Assembly: GCA_019916065.1 (NCBI GenBank)
Contig: CM034233.1
Coordinates: forward strand, 15,665,009-15,729,008
Length of the DNA stretch: 64,000 bases
From: Vitellaria paradoxa
Lineage: Eukaryota; Streptophyta; Magnoliopsida; Ericales; Sapotaceae
Reading direction: 5' to 3'
Shown here piece after piece: positions 51,291-63,600 of the stretch. How positions within the stretch are numbered: position 1 is the first letter of the stretch; each line of letters begins with the position of its first letter. The notes beneath the pieces are model-generated. The model ran no database searches. It saw only the letters and a program-made list of their open reading frames with translations, and was not told the DNA's origin. The translations under genes and the position numbers were made by a program.

Positions 51291-53060
51291 GGGAAGAAGC
51301 TGGTGGGAGTTGATAATCACAACCCACTAATCAACACCTGGTGCGCAATGCGCATGCAGACGTCAAAGGAGTAGTTATTAATTGAATGGAATGGTATTAT
51401 TTTTTTTGCCTTTTTCTTAACATAAAAACAATTTTACCAGCGTAAGTTTGACGATTACCTCCAAGTAGTTTGGCTGGAGGGTGCTGTAATCTAGTGCTTG
51501 TACCTACAGCTTGTTCCGCACCATTGTCCATCACAGCCGTTTATTAATTTGATCATTGAATCCATAAGAACTCAGATCCAGCTTGATTTTATTACATTTA
51601 CAATGCTCACGCGTGTACGTGCGTATGTCAACTTCTTAGTGCTTGTGCTCCATCTGCCCTCACCGCACATCTGAATAAGTCAAACTCAATATTATTGCAA
51701 CAAGTGATGAGTTTTGAGGGTAATTACTTTTTGGCGGAGGAAAAGGATTTAAAAATGACATTCATGAATATATTTCTTTGCTAAGAAAATTAAAATTAAT
51801 TCATGTGGAAAAAAAAAAAAGAGTTTTCTTCCCAATTACGTCAGTGATAATGATACTGAAAATTATATTATTTAATTTATGTGTGTTTTGAATTAGTTAC
51901 TTAAAAAATTGAAATTAATATTCTTGGCATATATATAATATATATAATATATAATAAAATAAAGGCACACACATATATATATAAACAGCTCAGTTACGAC
52001 CTACTCCTAATTTAAAGAAGCTTAATTTGAGCATTATTACGACAATAGACCGGACTAGTGAGTTGAACGGGTTCAATTTGAATGATAAAATCATATAGGC
52101 TTAAAAGTAAAATTAAAATTAAAAACAAAAGTGTGAGGTACCAATCCGGCCTGCATGAGTTGGTATTGAATAAATAATGTGACAAAATTATATTTATTTT
52201 AATAGTTATATTGAATCATAATAACGTATTTTTTATTTAATATTAATTTTAATGGTGGGGAGCAATACCACCCCCAATGACAAACATCTCTTGGATCCAA
52301 CCATATGATTAATATAAGCGCTCTCTCAAAGATAAGCAAATACTCCACCCAAGATCAAATATAAGTAATTCTCAACGCTTACTATGATGAAAGATTAGTC
52401 GAGCAAGGAATGTCTTACATATGATTAATTCTCCCTTGTACGTGCAATCCTTTTTCATCCAATATATACAACTTTTTAAAGTAGTCATCTTCTACTCTAA
52501 TATTAATGGAAAAGACTTCGGGTTGGTGTTCGATTTTGTAGGTCTTTTTGACAATTGGAATAGTTAATTTAATATTTAATTAATTATGCTTTTTTTTTAA
52601 TAAATTTTATCTATATTTTTATCTCATGAACTTCTCTACGTTTAATGTGGTTAATAAAATGAGATCGATATCTCATTTCTCTATGAAGTCTAAAATAAAG
52701 ATTTCTATAGGTTAGGTTTATGTTTTTAGAGATAATGAGTATTAAACTTGTATATTTAGATATAGATTAATGTATTAAGATGTACAAGTTTAGTAATTAG
52801 TTATTAAAACAGATATTGATCAAAATAACACAGTAAAAACAATATAGAATAATAAGCACACAATAATAATGTTTGTATTTCACTGGAAATCTCATCAGGT
52901 CTTGCTGAGATTTCATTGGGAGTTTCGTTAAATGATGTTGGTTTCTCGCTGGTAAAAGTAGAGAGTTGTATAAAGAAATTTAATGCTTAGCAGAAGCTAA
53001 GCCCATTGAACGACGGAGAATTTTTAAAAATAAATTCTTTTTTCGCTCTAGAATTACTAT
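51291..53060. other. Intergenic region
   Basis: AT-rich, with a TA-rich run at about 51930-51980. A possible LTR-like fragment at about 52800-53050 (ending GCTCTAGAATTACTATAACC) may be the outer element into which the RTE LINE inserted, continuing at 53890-54140. No gene seen. Confidence 0.5.
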
Positions 53061-53888
53061 AACCAAATCAAATCAAACTAAATCAAATCTTTTCCCACTA
53101 GGTGGGATCGGCTATACGTATTTGTCGACGCCAATTAGATCTGTTTAGGGGCATGTCATCCGATAAATCTAGGTAGGTCAGGTCATGTTTAATAGTTTCT
53201 TTCCAACTTCTCTTGGGTCTTCCTCTACCTCTCCTACTCCTGGCAATCTCCATACTTTCACACCTTCGAACAGGTGCCTCTGCTGGACGCCTTCTAACAT
53301 GGCCAAACCATCTTAATCGATTTTCTCTCATTTTATCTTCAATCAGTGCTATTCCTACTTTAGCCCTAATCTCCTCGTTCCTAATCCTATCTTCCTTATA
53401 ATCCCGCACATCCACCTTAACATTCTCATCTCCGCAACTACCATCTTCTGACCATGATTAAGTTTTACTGCCCAATACTCTGATCCATATAACAGCGCTG
53501 GTCTAACCGCTACCTTATAATACTTTTATTTCACATTGAGGGAGATTTTTCGGTCGCACAAAACTTCCAAAGCACTCCTCCATTTGGTCCACCCAGCTTG
53601 AATCCTGTGACTTACATCAGTATCAATCCCTCCAACTTGTTGCACCATAGATCCAAGGTACCTAAATTTATCTTTCTCTACAATCTTTTGTGTGCCTAAA
53701 CTTACTTCTATACTACTTGTTATTGTACTTTGACTAAACTTACATTCCATATATTCCGTCTTGCATCGGCTTAGCCTAAACCCTTTTGTCTGTAACGTAT
53801 CCCGCCACAATTCTAGCTTAACATTCACTCCTTCTCTCGTCTCATTTACTAAAATAATATCATCTGTAAATAGTATACACCACGGCAC
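53061..53888 (-). mobile_element. RTE-type LINE, 5'-truncated and inactivated
   Basis: Minus strand: the reverse transcriptase motif CILFTDDIILVNETREGVN (53888-53830), then FRLSRCKTEYMECKF and the RTE C-terminal region KMRENRLRWFGHVRRRP...GRGRPKRSW. The frame is broken by a TAA at 53523-53525 and again by a shift near 53410. The 3' end reads CCCACCTAGTGGGAAAAG followed by GATTTGATTTAGTTTGATTT, the tail typical of plant RTE elements. Only about 830 bp of the element remain. Confidence 0.88.
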
Positions 53889-54429
53889 CTAAAAAAGAAA
53901 CTACTCTTAGGTTTCTGATGGAGAGAATATTAAATTCCATACATCTTGGTGCTTTAAAGAATTTTCCCAATCACTTAATCAAGAAAATTTTCATATCAAT
54001 GTGGTTTCAATTTCAAATACTTGAAAATTGATCCTTCGCTAGAAAAGTTTCTTGTAGATAGAGACGAGTTCTACCCAAGAGCTTGTAGACTCAAGTGTCA
54101 ATTGTATTTTTGAAGCTTGTAACCGATACTACTAGTTAAAAAAATAATAAAAAAAAATTTAAAATGACTAGTCTTCTTTATAGGACTTGTGGTTATTATT
54201 ATTATTATTATTAGGAAGGGTTTTTTATATATGTAAAAATCATGCACCTTCTTTACTTTCTACACACGGTTAATTATTTATGTTAATTGATACTAAGTTA
54301 AACGTATTTTTTCTATAAATATTCTCAAGATTTGCTTGGTAAATTTAATAAATTGAAAAATATGAGTGATACATTTGGGGCGTATGATTGAAACTCGTTA
54401 TTGGGATGATGTTCTGGTACTGTGGGCTC

Positions 54430-54600
54430 CCGTTTGGCTGCTAACAAGTAAGAATTGTTAGTCACTTTTTTATTTTTGGTGTTTAGTAATATTATTAAAA
54501 GTTATTAAAAATTTTACTAATTTTTTATTAAATAATCAAAAGTTTTTAAAAGTTGTTAAAATCTTTTCTAATTTTTTACCTAAAAACCAAAAATTATTAA
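54430..54600 (+). repeat. AT-rich MITE-like fragment
   Basis: Starts GGCTCCCGTTTGGCTGCTAAC and continues with repeated AAAAGTTATTAAAAATT blocks, like the other short inverted-repeat elements here. Right end unclear. Confidence 0.35.
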
Positions 54601-54610
54601 ACATAAATTA

Positions 54611-54613
<3 letters not shown>

Positions 54614-54642
<29 letters not shown>

Positions 54643-54900
54643 GTGCTACCAATCGCAATCCGTCTCTCGGCATAAATTTTATAATAGATGTTTGCTTGAA
54701 TGGTATTTTCAGGTATTTTTATTATATTTAAACGAGAAAGTCTTTCAATAATTTTAGCAAGCTGGAAAAGAGTTGTTGCACATGAAGACGTCACATATTG
54801 CTTTGTCGACGGGTAATCAAGAAGCTTTAATTTAAATAATGATGGAGAGTAATGGCGGACCCAGGTGGAAGGTTGTGAAGGCAACCACCCCAATTTATTT
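54614..54900 (-). mobile_element. Possible retroposon 3' end with 29-nt poly-A
   Basis: On the minus strand about 250 bp of unique sequence (ending CGGATTGCGATTGGTAGCAC) run into 29 A (54642-54614), suggesting reverse transcription from an RNA. The minus-strand open frame here (98 codons, Lys-rich end from the A-run) is not recognised. TGGCGGACCCAGG near 54854 is a word often seen at plant DNA-transposon ends. Confidence 0.35.
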
Positions 54901-55649
54901 AGAGTTGATAATTAAGCTCACTGTTATTTTTTAATTGTATAAAAAAATTCACTAATTTTACACCTCTATCATTTGTCTGTTATTGTCTTATGTTCGAACG
55001 TATCGCATAAATTCTAAGGAAATCTACTGTTTAAGCTAAAATGATTTTGATTGTTCTAAATATTATTTTTTTTTAATTTTATTACATTGTCATAATTAAT
55101 ATCTTTGAAAAACTAATTCTATTATAAAAATATCAAACAAAAATCACTTAGACCCTTGCGGTTTGAGTTTTTAGTAGGTAAAATTCTTATATTTTTGAAA
55201 AATAAAAATATCTTTAGAAAATTTTGAAATTTGACTTTTTTTTCTTAACTTGTAACATATTATTCATATTTAAATCGAAAAACGATGCATAATTATGCTG
55301 AAAAGACAAATACAACTATACATCGTAATTTTAAAATTAAATATAAATAAGTTACTAAAAATTTTATTTTTTATATTTTAAGACATTTTTTACTTTTCAC
55401 ACAGTCAAATTAGTTCAGCCATTCAAACTAATAAAAAAAATAATAACATGAAATTTCAAATTTTAAAATATGTGAATGCTTATTTTTAAAACGTAAATAG
55501 TTTAACTATCAAAATCTCTAAATTCAATAAATCTAAATAATTTTTGCCCTAAAAAGATCTCATTATTCTCCTGATCAATTGGATATAAATGACATTCACC
55601 TCATTAATTAAAAACTTTGGGTCCCCCAAGAGGAGGAACGCATATACAG

Positions 55650-56010
55650 ACCCCGTTTGGCATCAAGATAAAACATCAAAAATCTCTATAAATCTCTAAT
55701 AATTTTTTTACATTTAATTTTTTTGTCATCACTAATTTTAAAAAATTTTAATATTTTGTTAAAAAAATAAAAAATTTGAAAATAGGTTAACTGAATGTGT
55801 AAATTTTTTATACAATCATATTCTTCGTGTTGAGAACTTTCAAACGAGTACTATTGTCATTATTTTTTGTGAATTTTTTTGAATCCGCAGATTTGGAAAA
55901 CCGTTCCCACAGTTTACGACTTTTCAGGAAAAAAAGAGCACTAAAATTAACTCCAAACTATATTTTATCTCAATTTATCTTGTTTTTTTTTTACTTCAAA
56001 CGGAGCCACA
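55650..56010 (+). repeat. MITE-like element
   Basis: GACCCCGTTTGGCATCAAGA on the left and ACTTCAAACGGAGCCAC on the right make imperfect inverted ends around AT-rich filler. Non-coding. Confidence 0.4.
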
Positions 56011-56303
56011 ATACTCTAATTAGAATTACTTCTTTTTTTTTTTTTTTTTGACAAACTAATTAGAATTACTTGCACGAAGAAAATAGTCTAGAGGGGATTG
56101 CGTGTATCAGTAATGGACCATTATATGAATTGACGGGCCTTTGATTAAGATTCAAGGTTAATATATCCTGTATTAAACCTTTGGTTTCGTCGGCCAATTT
56201 ATTTACATTAATTTTATGAATCGAAAGCACCTACTCTGTAACCCCTCCAAAGTGAATCACATTAAGCATTCCATAACATTCATTATTTCTGTTGCTCCAC
56301 CAA

Positions 56304-56335
<32 letters not shown>

Positions 56336-56360
56336 AACGGTAAAAATTAAGGTCATGCTA

Positions 56361-56471
56361 GATATTATTATATATCTATACTAACATATAAAATAAAATA
56401 TAAGAAGTGTTATAAGATATTATTATATATCTATACTAACATATAAAATAAAATATAAGAAGTGTTATAAG
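56361..56471 (+). repeat. 55-bp tandem duplication
   Basis: GATATTATTATATATCTATA... repeats exactly from 56416 after a 55-bp period, two copies. Confidence 0.9.
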
Positions 56472-56504
56472 TATCGTATGTTTTTTTTTTTCCCGACTAC
56501 GAGG

Positions 56505-56870
56505 TTGTTTGGAGGTTCAAAAACAAGAAAAAAAAATTAAAACTTTTGGTAGTTTTTGTGTGTTTTTTAGTTACATTTTTTGTGTGTTTGGTGGAACAAA
56601 ATATATTTTTTAACATTTTTTTTACAATTTTTAGGTGTTTGGTAAACTTTTTACTGTAATAAATAAAAAAAGTAGTAACTTTTTGTGTGTTTAGTATGTT
56701 TTTTTTACTATAGCAAATCAAAAAAGTGGTAACTTTTTGATTTATTTTTTATTGTAGTAAATCAAAAAAGTGAGAAAATTTGTGATTCTACTAAACGCAC
56801 CAAAAGTTACAAAATATAACTTTTGATACTTTTTTACTAATTTTTGAGCCTTCAAACGGCTCTACTTGCT
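56505..56870 (+). repeat. MITE-like element with good inverted ends
   Basis: GTTGTTTGGAGGTTCAAAAA on the left; the right end read on the other strand gives GCCGTTTGAAGGCTCAAAAA. Interior is repeated AAAAGTGGTAACTTTTTG units. About 365 bp, non-coding. Confidence 0.6.
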
Positions 56871-56974
56871 AATATCACTAATACGAAGCCTATCTTAAAA
56901 CTCATATTGGCCCTAGAATTATAGACTAATGGTTAGCAATTTTTTATTTTTTTTAAACTTATTTTAATCTTATA

Positions 56975-57075
56975 TGTCGACTTTTTCATTAAAATTTAAT
57001 TTTATTTTGAATAATTTTTAGACTTGTCGACTTTTTCATTAAAATTTAATTTTATTTTGAATAATTTTTAGACTT
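56975..57075 (+). repeat. 50-bp tandem duplication
   Basis: TGTCGACTTTTTCATTAAAA... occurs at 56975 and again at 57025, two near-perfect copies. Confidence 0.9.
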
Positions 57076-57379
57076 GGTATTTGCATTCATCAAAAAGATT
57101 TACAAAAAGAAATAAAAAATTTCACATTCGGTTTAAAAATAGTTTCATGTCCAATTTTAGTTTTAGTTTTATTTTTTTTATAACCGAACTTGAATTTTTT
57201 AATTTTTTTGCAAATTTTTAGAATGCAAACAACACGCCTATAAATAATTAAACAAAAAAATTAAATTTTAGTTAAAAAAAAAAAAAGTCATACAAGATAA
57301 AAGTAATTAAGCTAAAAAATTAAAAAAATAAAAAAAAAAGCTAAACCAACCTTATTCCTATCGCTGAGAAGAGTATTTG

Positions 57380-57774
57380 GGCTGCGTTTGTTTGAGGGAT
57401 AAAGATGTGAGATTGGATGAGTAATCCGTGGATCCCACGGATTGGAGGAGTAATGAAGTGTTTGTTTGATATCCGTATGTCCCATGGATTGGATGAATAA
57501 TGAAGGAATTTGTGAGATAAGTTATCCCATGCGAGGTGTGGGATGAGTTATCCCCCATCTCCGGATTGTTTCCCTCCAAAATTTAAAGGTCCAAAATTAT
57601 TTCCTATCACATCACATAATAAATCACATCTTTTATCCCACTTTATATCCCATCAACCAAACACCAAAAAATAATCACACATAAAAAATTAGTCCTATCT
57701 TTTATCCAATCTCATCAATAGATCTCATGGTATTACTTATCCCCAATCATCTAATCCCTTTAACAAACGCAGCC
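57380..57774 (+). repeat. MITE with GGCTGCGTTTGTT inverted ends (about 395 bp)
   Basis: The left end GGCTGCGTTTGTTTGAGGGA and the right end (other strand) GGCTGCGTTTGTTAAAGGGA match in 17 of 20. The interior is rich in GGATGAG/ATCCCAC words in both orientations. TTG lies on both flanks as a possible 3-bp duplication, suggesting a PIF/Harbinger-like element, though TTG is not the usual TWA. Confidence 0.75.
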
Positions 57775-58960
57775 TTGATCCATATCATTAGCTATCCGCG
57801 TACAGAAAAAAAAAAAATACTAAAATACAAGCTATGGTGGCAAGAGCTTTGAGCCAAGCCTTATAATTAATTAACAAACTGAGGTAGATCCCAGCTCCCA
57901 GGAGGGAACATTCAGGGAGTCAAAATCCTTGACCCTTGGCGAAAGCAAAGGGAGAAAGTAATATCATGAATTAGTTGGAAAGTAAAAAATAATAATAAAA
58001 AATAAATAAATAAACTAAAGAGAACAAACACTACCTCTTTCGTTGCATATTATCCATTATTCTATATTACTTGCTATGGATTGTCGTGCGGGACATCCCA
58101 CGCATGTTCCATCCTGATGCGCCGCAATGCCAGGCTGTTGATTAAATAGTGGTGGTGTTTGGTTGATAAAAATATAAAAATTTGATATAAAAATTATATG
58201 TAATAAAATTTAATAAAAAAATATTAAAATTAATAAAAATTAATTAATTTTAATTAATTTCGATAAACCAAATAATCTGACGAAATGTGTCACATACATT
58301 TGCTTTTTTGGGCGGTGGGTTGTTGGCAGCTTCTTGTTTGGATAGGGTTTGGCGCTGCCATTGTGATGGGCTTGGAGAGTTTTTATTTTTAGTTTTTTAT
58401 TTTTTAAATGCTATATCATAAGAAATAAAAATTAAAACAAAAAATAAATTACATTTACTGCTTAGAATAGTTTACTCTAATTTCATTTGAGCCTATCCAC
58501 TTTAAATCTTTTCAGTTTACTGTCTGTACTTCAATTCAACCATTTGTCCATTAAAAATAATGTGGTAAAAATTGTTGTTAGAAATTCACATAATTAACCA
58601 ACAAACAACAGAACAAAAATTGTACACGAGATTTACGTGAAAAATTCAAGACGGAAAAAATTAGGGGCAGAGGAAAAGAAATTTACTATATCAAAAAATT
58701 AGTACAGAAGGTGATGAATACAAGACTGTACAGCGAAGAAAATAGAAATGTACAAAAAAAACCCTAATTTCGTATACAATACCATAAACGGTTCATAACT
58801 AAGTCAATCAATCCCTCTACTACCACCACAGAGCCCCAAAAAATTCTCATTTTAAAGTCATACCGCGAGCTATTCGAGCCGAACTAAAATTGAATTCAGG
58901 TCACACATTCTTACAATTATAATATTTGATATTTTATTTTTGTTATTATTAGAGATTTTG

Positions 58961-58994
<34 letters not shown>

Positions 58995-60697
58995 CCGTGT
59001 TTGGCACGTAGTGAGATGATTATTTTGTTTTTTTCTTCAACCGATTTGGGGCCAGAGTGATTGTTGGACCTGGGAAGTGGACCTAGGGCAACCCTCTTTT
59101 GTTTTTATTTTCTTTCCCTTCTTTTTTTTCTTTGTTTGGCCCCAAAAGGAGGAGGAAAAAAAGGCAGGTATTGTTGGATTGGAAGCTTGAAATGGTGGGT
59201 TGGGACTTTTGCAGTTTGTATTCGTGCTTCAACCAACTCAAATATAAGCTTTTTGGTTTCAAGAATTCGAATGGCTTGACCAAAGGTTAATTTATTATTA
59301 TTTTTTTTTTATTATTTTTTTTTTATTTTTTTATTTTTTGCTCTGGACCCCAAGGGGCGTTCGAATGGAATCATAAAGAATTTTTTTTTTTAAATATTGT
59401 ATTGTTTTGGAACTTTAACCTCCCAATTTCTTTGCCATTGTTACGGCATATTACCTCCTACTGGATTAATATTGGTTTATTAATGTTCTTGAGATAATCA
59501 GCATAGGTTGACGAGATGATTGATGCTATGTATAATTAATTGATGCTATGTATGATTAAACATATCATGTGTGTTCGGGTTAAAGTTGTATTATTTGATT
59601 ATTGTGATTGGTTAATAAAATATTCTTGTTAATATATTGATGTGCTAATGTAAAATTATATTTTTTTATAGCATTTGTTTATTTAAAAAATGATAAAATG
59701 AATATTTAAAAATATTAAATGATTTATATAGAGAGAGATTAGTAATTAATGGTAAGACGTATTTGAGATATTAATTATGACAAAATTGTAGACTAATGCC
59801 TATAATGTTAACTATATTTCAACATTTTACTGATGAAAAAAATCATACTTCAACCTTGTCGATGAAAAAACATTATATTTCAATCTCAAATCGCTGATGA
59901 GCAATGTTATGAAACTGTGCAAAGAGTTCAACAAATTTTACAATGTTACAAAGAGTTTTAAGACATTATAGTTATTCTTGGTTGGACAAATCATTCAAAG
60001 ATAATCGTTCAAACAAAGCAAGAACACGAAAAATTGAACATTTTTTTATCAAAACCTTTTTTTTTCATAGCAAGAGTAAATACTGATTCTTCACACAAGA
60101 ATTTTGAGTCTAAAAATGTTAATTTTAGAGGCTTAATATATCCAACAATTGAAATGTAACATTGAGATCGTACGACTGAAGAAGCTTCCATTGAAAACTT
60201 GGCATATGTAAATTGAAAACTTGGTATATATAAATATCTAGGTACTTTGGTGAACACTATCGGATCAAATTACTCATCAGGTAGGTGGATGGATATAAAT
60301 AGATGGGCAAGGCGTAAACAAAAATTTCTTACTTACTTTTTCGTGTGCAAAGGCAATGAGTTGGTCTAACTTGAACACTATAAAAATTGAACAAATTACT
60401 CGACAAGGATGCGTCAAGTTCATTTTTTTTTTTTAAATATATATATATATATATACTTGTTTAGTTCTTCTACAAGAAAAATATTTCTTAATAACAAAAA
60501 TAAACTTGGTTTGTACTAGAAAATTCATCTTCCATTTACATAATAAACATGAAAAATATGAACAATCAAATTCAAACTATCATGCTTCACAAAAACTTTG
60601 TACAAAATAAACACGTGAATGTGAACAAGAAAATCCAAACTATGATGCTCAAGACTGAATTTTGATGTAAGAGAGGGCGCAAAGAGGAGTTGGTGGG
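57775..60697. other. Intergenic region upstream of the RCC1 gene's 3' end
   Basis: Holds a possible degraded LTR (about 58556-58870, containing ACACGAGATTTACGTGAAAA), a TA microsatellite (58962-58990), T-rich stretches (59290-59340) and another TA run (60437-60455). Short open frames at 59061-59290 look accidental. No gene recognised. Confidence 0.5.
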
Positions 60698-63600
60698 CTA
60701 AGCGAGATCTATATCAACCCGCTTAGGATTAGCCATTTCGGTCTGATTCGCGACAAGACCTACTCCCAGCTGCCCTTTGTCACCCGCACCAAAGGCATAT
60801 AGCTTTCCGGATTCAGTCAGCGCAAGAGTGTGGGCATTCCAGTGCGTAAAATTAGTTGGGCTAATTTGAACCACCCTTTCCTTCACCTGCTTCATTGATG
60901 TTACTAACTCTGGGCTTAGAACTTTTGCCTGCCTATTCCCCTGAAGATACAAAACAAAGAGAATTTAGTTAGGATAATGTGATGTTAGCGCGATTACGCA
61001 TATAGGTGGAAATTATAACCCGAATCTATAAACGGTAAACCTGTTTAATTAAACTCAAATTAAATAAATTTGAACCCAATTAAAATCATTGGTGGACATA
61101 ATTGGGTACGTAAAACAATATTTACTTAATTAACAGATTTAAATAAGCTGATATAGAATCTGTTAAATGCCCAATTATCTGCTTAATTAATAGTAGAAGT
61201 AAGAACTATAAGATAGAAGAAAAAAAAAAGAAAAAGAAAAAAAAAGTTCCTGTTTGGTTAATTAGGCCCACATCTAAAAAGTCTAGTAAAAGAACAATAA
61301 ATAGATTAACTTTTTATATGACCCACATGCATGCATATATATATATATATATATTCTCCTCCCCTACTCCCACATCAAGCATTTATTATTTTAATGAATT
61401 GTAATACTATCCTTGTTGGCCCCCATGCTCACTACATTAGGTGCTCACTTGTGCAAACTAAAAAGCAAACATATACGGGAGATAAATCTAATAGGGGAGA
61501 TTAATCTAACACCTGGTCCCCCACATATATAGTTTCTTAACATTCTTCTAGGTGATGGGAGAAAATATCACCCCTGCTTGAGGAGTCATAATAGCTCTAA
61601 AAAATTTTATACACTTCCGATTTTTAATTCGATAGTTGGTATAAACTCATAGGCATGTATATTAAATTATAAATATATTGAAAAAATGTCTAAAAAATAT
61701 GCTCAAAATTCACCCAAAAAAAATTAAATTTTAAATATGGATTCACTAGTTTCATATAACTCATATTCAACATGCCCAATAATAATTCCTTATTAAATTG
61801 GTATAATCAGGTTCAACCCGTTCAATCACAACCCGTTACGACCCGACTTAAACCCACCCATTTGCCGGCTCTAATTACATGATATTTCAAAGCAAAATTA
61901 CAATGCATATACCTATATAACATTAAGCAGGCACAAAGAAGTGCTCAAAAGGAGAGCTGCAAGGAAACAATGAATGCTGCCACAAAAGTAGCTAAAGCAA
62001 ATTGAAAGCTTCAAAGCAGTATAAAACAAACACGCTATGGAGATTGACTAATTTATAGGATCACCTGCATTTAAGGAATGGATATTGACGAATTTATAGG
62101 ATAATTTATAAGATGAATGCACTGAAATCACACCATGGAGATTGACTAATTTATAGGATAATGTGGACTTTTAGGGAATTTTTCATAACATTTAGAAACA
62201 CTGTAAAACACTCTGGACAAGCCAATAGAGCAAACTTATTATTTCAGGAAAAGATTAAAGAAAACGATACCTGCTCGTTAGCACCACCAGTGTTGTGTCC
62301 GAGACTGGATGATTCTCCACATCCAAATGAGTACACATCACCAGCTTCAGATACCACAAACGTTGTATAATCTCCTGTAGCAACACAAACGACTTTGACT
62401 TCACTCAATGCCTCCACCACCTTAGGAACCGATTCGGAGTCTTCGTTCCCATGACCCAAGCACCCGTATCGCCCCCAACCCCATGTGCATATCCTTCCGT
62501 CTTTCCCCACCACAGCAGCATGCCAAGCACCAGCTGCAACCATTATAGGTTGGAGATTCAAAGCCTGGAACTGTGTAATCAATCTTGGGTATGCCTCATC
62601 AGTTTTTGTACCATGTCCAAGCTTCCCACCCAGGCCACATCCAACAGAGTACACCGACCTGACACATCATCAAAACAACAGCAAATATATAAGCAATTAT
62701 TTAAAGAGATCAATAATTAATTAATTGCTTGGTTCAATGAATTTCAAATTAGTTGCATCATTCTTACAATTCATGCATTACTTCACAATATTGTTTCTAT
62801 GCAATAGTGTTTTCCACACTGAAAAAGACATTGCATTAACTAAATTTTCTCAATTAGTTCACAAAATTAGCAAGAAGCTTACATGCCACTAGGTTGACAG
62901 GCCAAAGCAAGGAGGTAACAGTATCCAGCTGCAATTTGAACCACGGTAATATTCTCTAGTTCGCCCAGCAAAGGATGGGGTTCCAGATCATTTGGCTCTG
63001 TTTTGTGGCCAAGCTTTCTTTCATTACCCCAAGAAAATGTATAAACCCTTCCTTCTCTTGACAATACAGCAGTGAAGTAGTTTCCAATTGCAGCTTGCAC
63101 CACAAATATATTTTTCAAATGCTCGACTATCTGTGGGGTGGTAACTGGTTTACTTCCTTCAACCCCAAAATCGACTTCCCCAAAGGAGTCATTTCCAAAG
63201 GCATAAACCTGCCCAGAATCACTAACCAGCATTGTCCTGCCAGACCCAGCAGCTGCTTGAATAATCCGAATGCCCTGAAGAGATCTGCAAATTAAAGAAG
63301 ATGTTCCATCAATTTCCTTTTAATAGAACCATTCTCATCCTACATTCTTGCTCCCACATTATTGGGTGTAGAATCATAGAAATTTAGCAACCTGATTTGC
63401 CGAGGCTGCCACTCCTCTTCTGTAGTGCCATGTCCAAGCTGTCCCGAGCTGTTAGACCCGAATGAGTAAACGACTCCTTTTGAAGTCACAGCTATACTGT
63501 GGCCTGGCCCTGCTATTGCTTGTGATTTCTCTCTCCGTGAACACGCTTCTCCAGCCAGCAAGAATCTCAGGACAAGCTTCCAGGAGCCCCCGCATCTTTG

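Noticed and set aside
54597..54893. Minus-strand 98-codon protein ending in poly-Lys
   Set aside because: The Lys run is translation of a poly-A tail; the rest matches no family I recognise.
59061..59290. Three overlapping short open frames
   Set aside because: Low-complexity composition, no recognisable family and no gene structure around them.
60009..60257. Minus-strand 82-codon open frame
   Set aside because: AT-rich, no domain, no supporting splice or promoter context.
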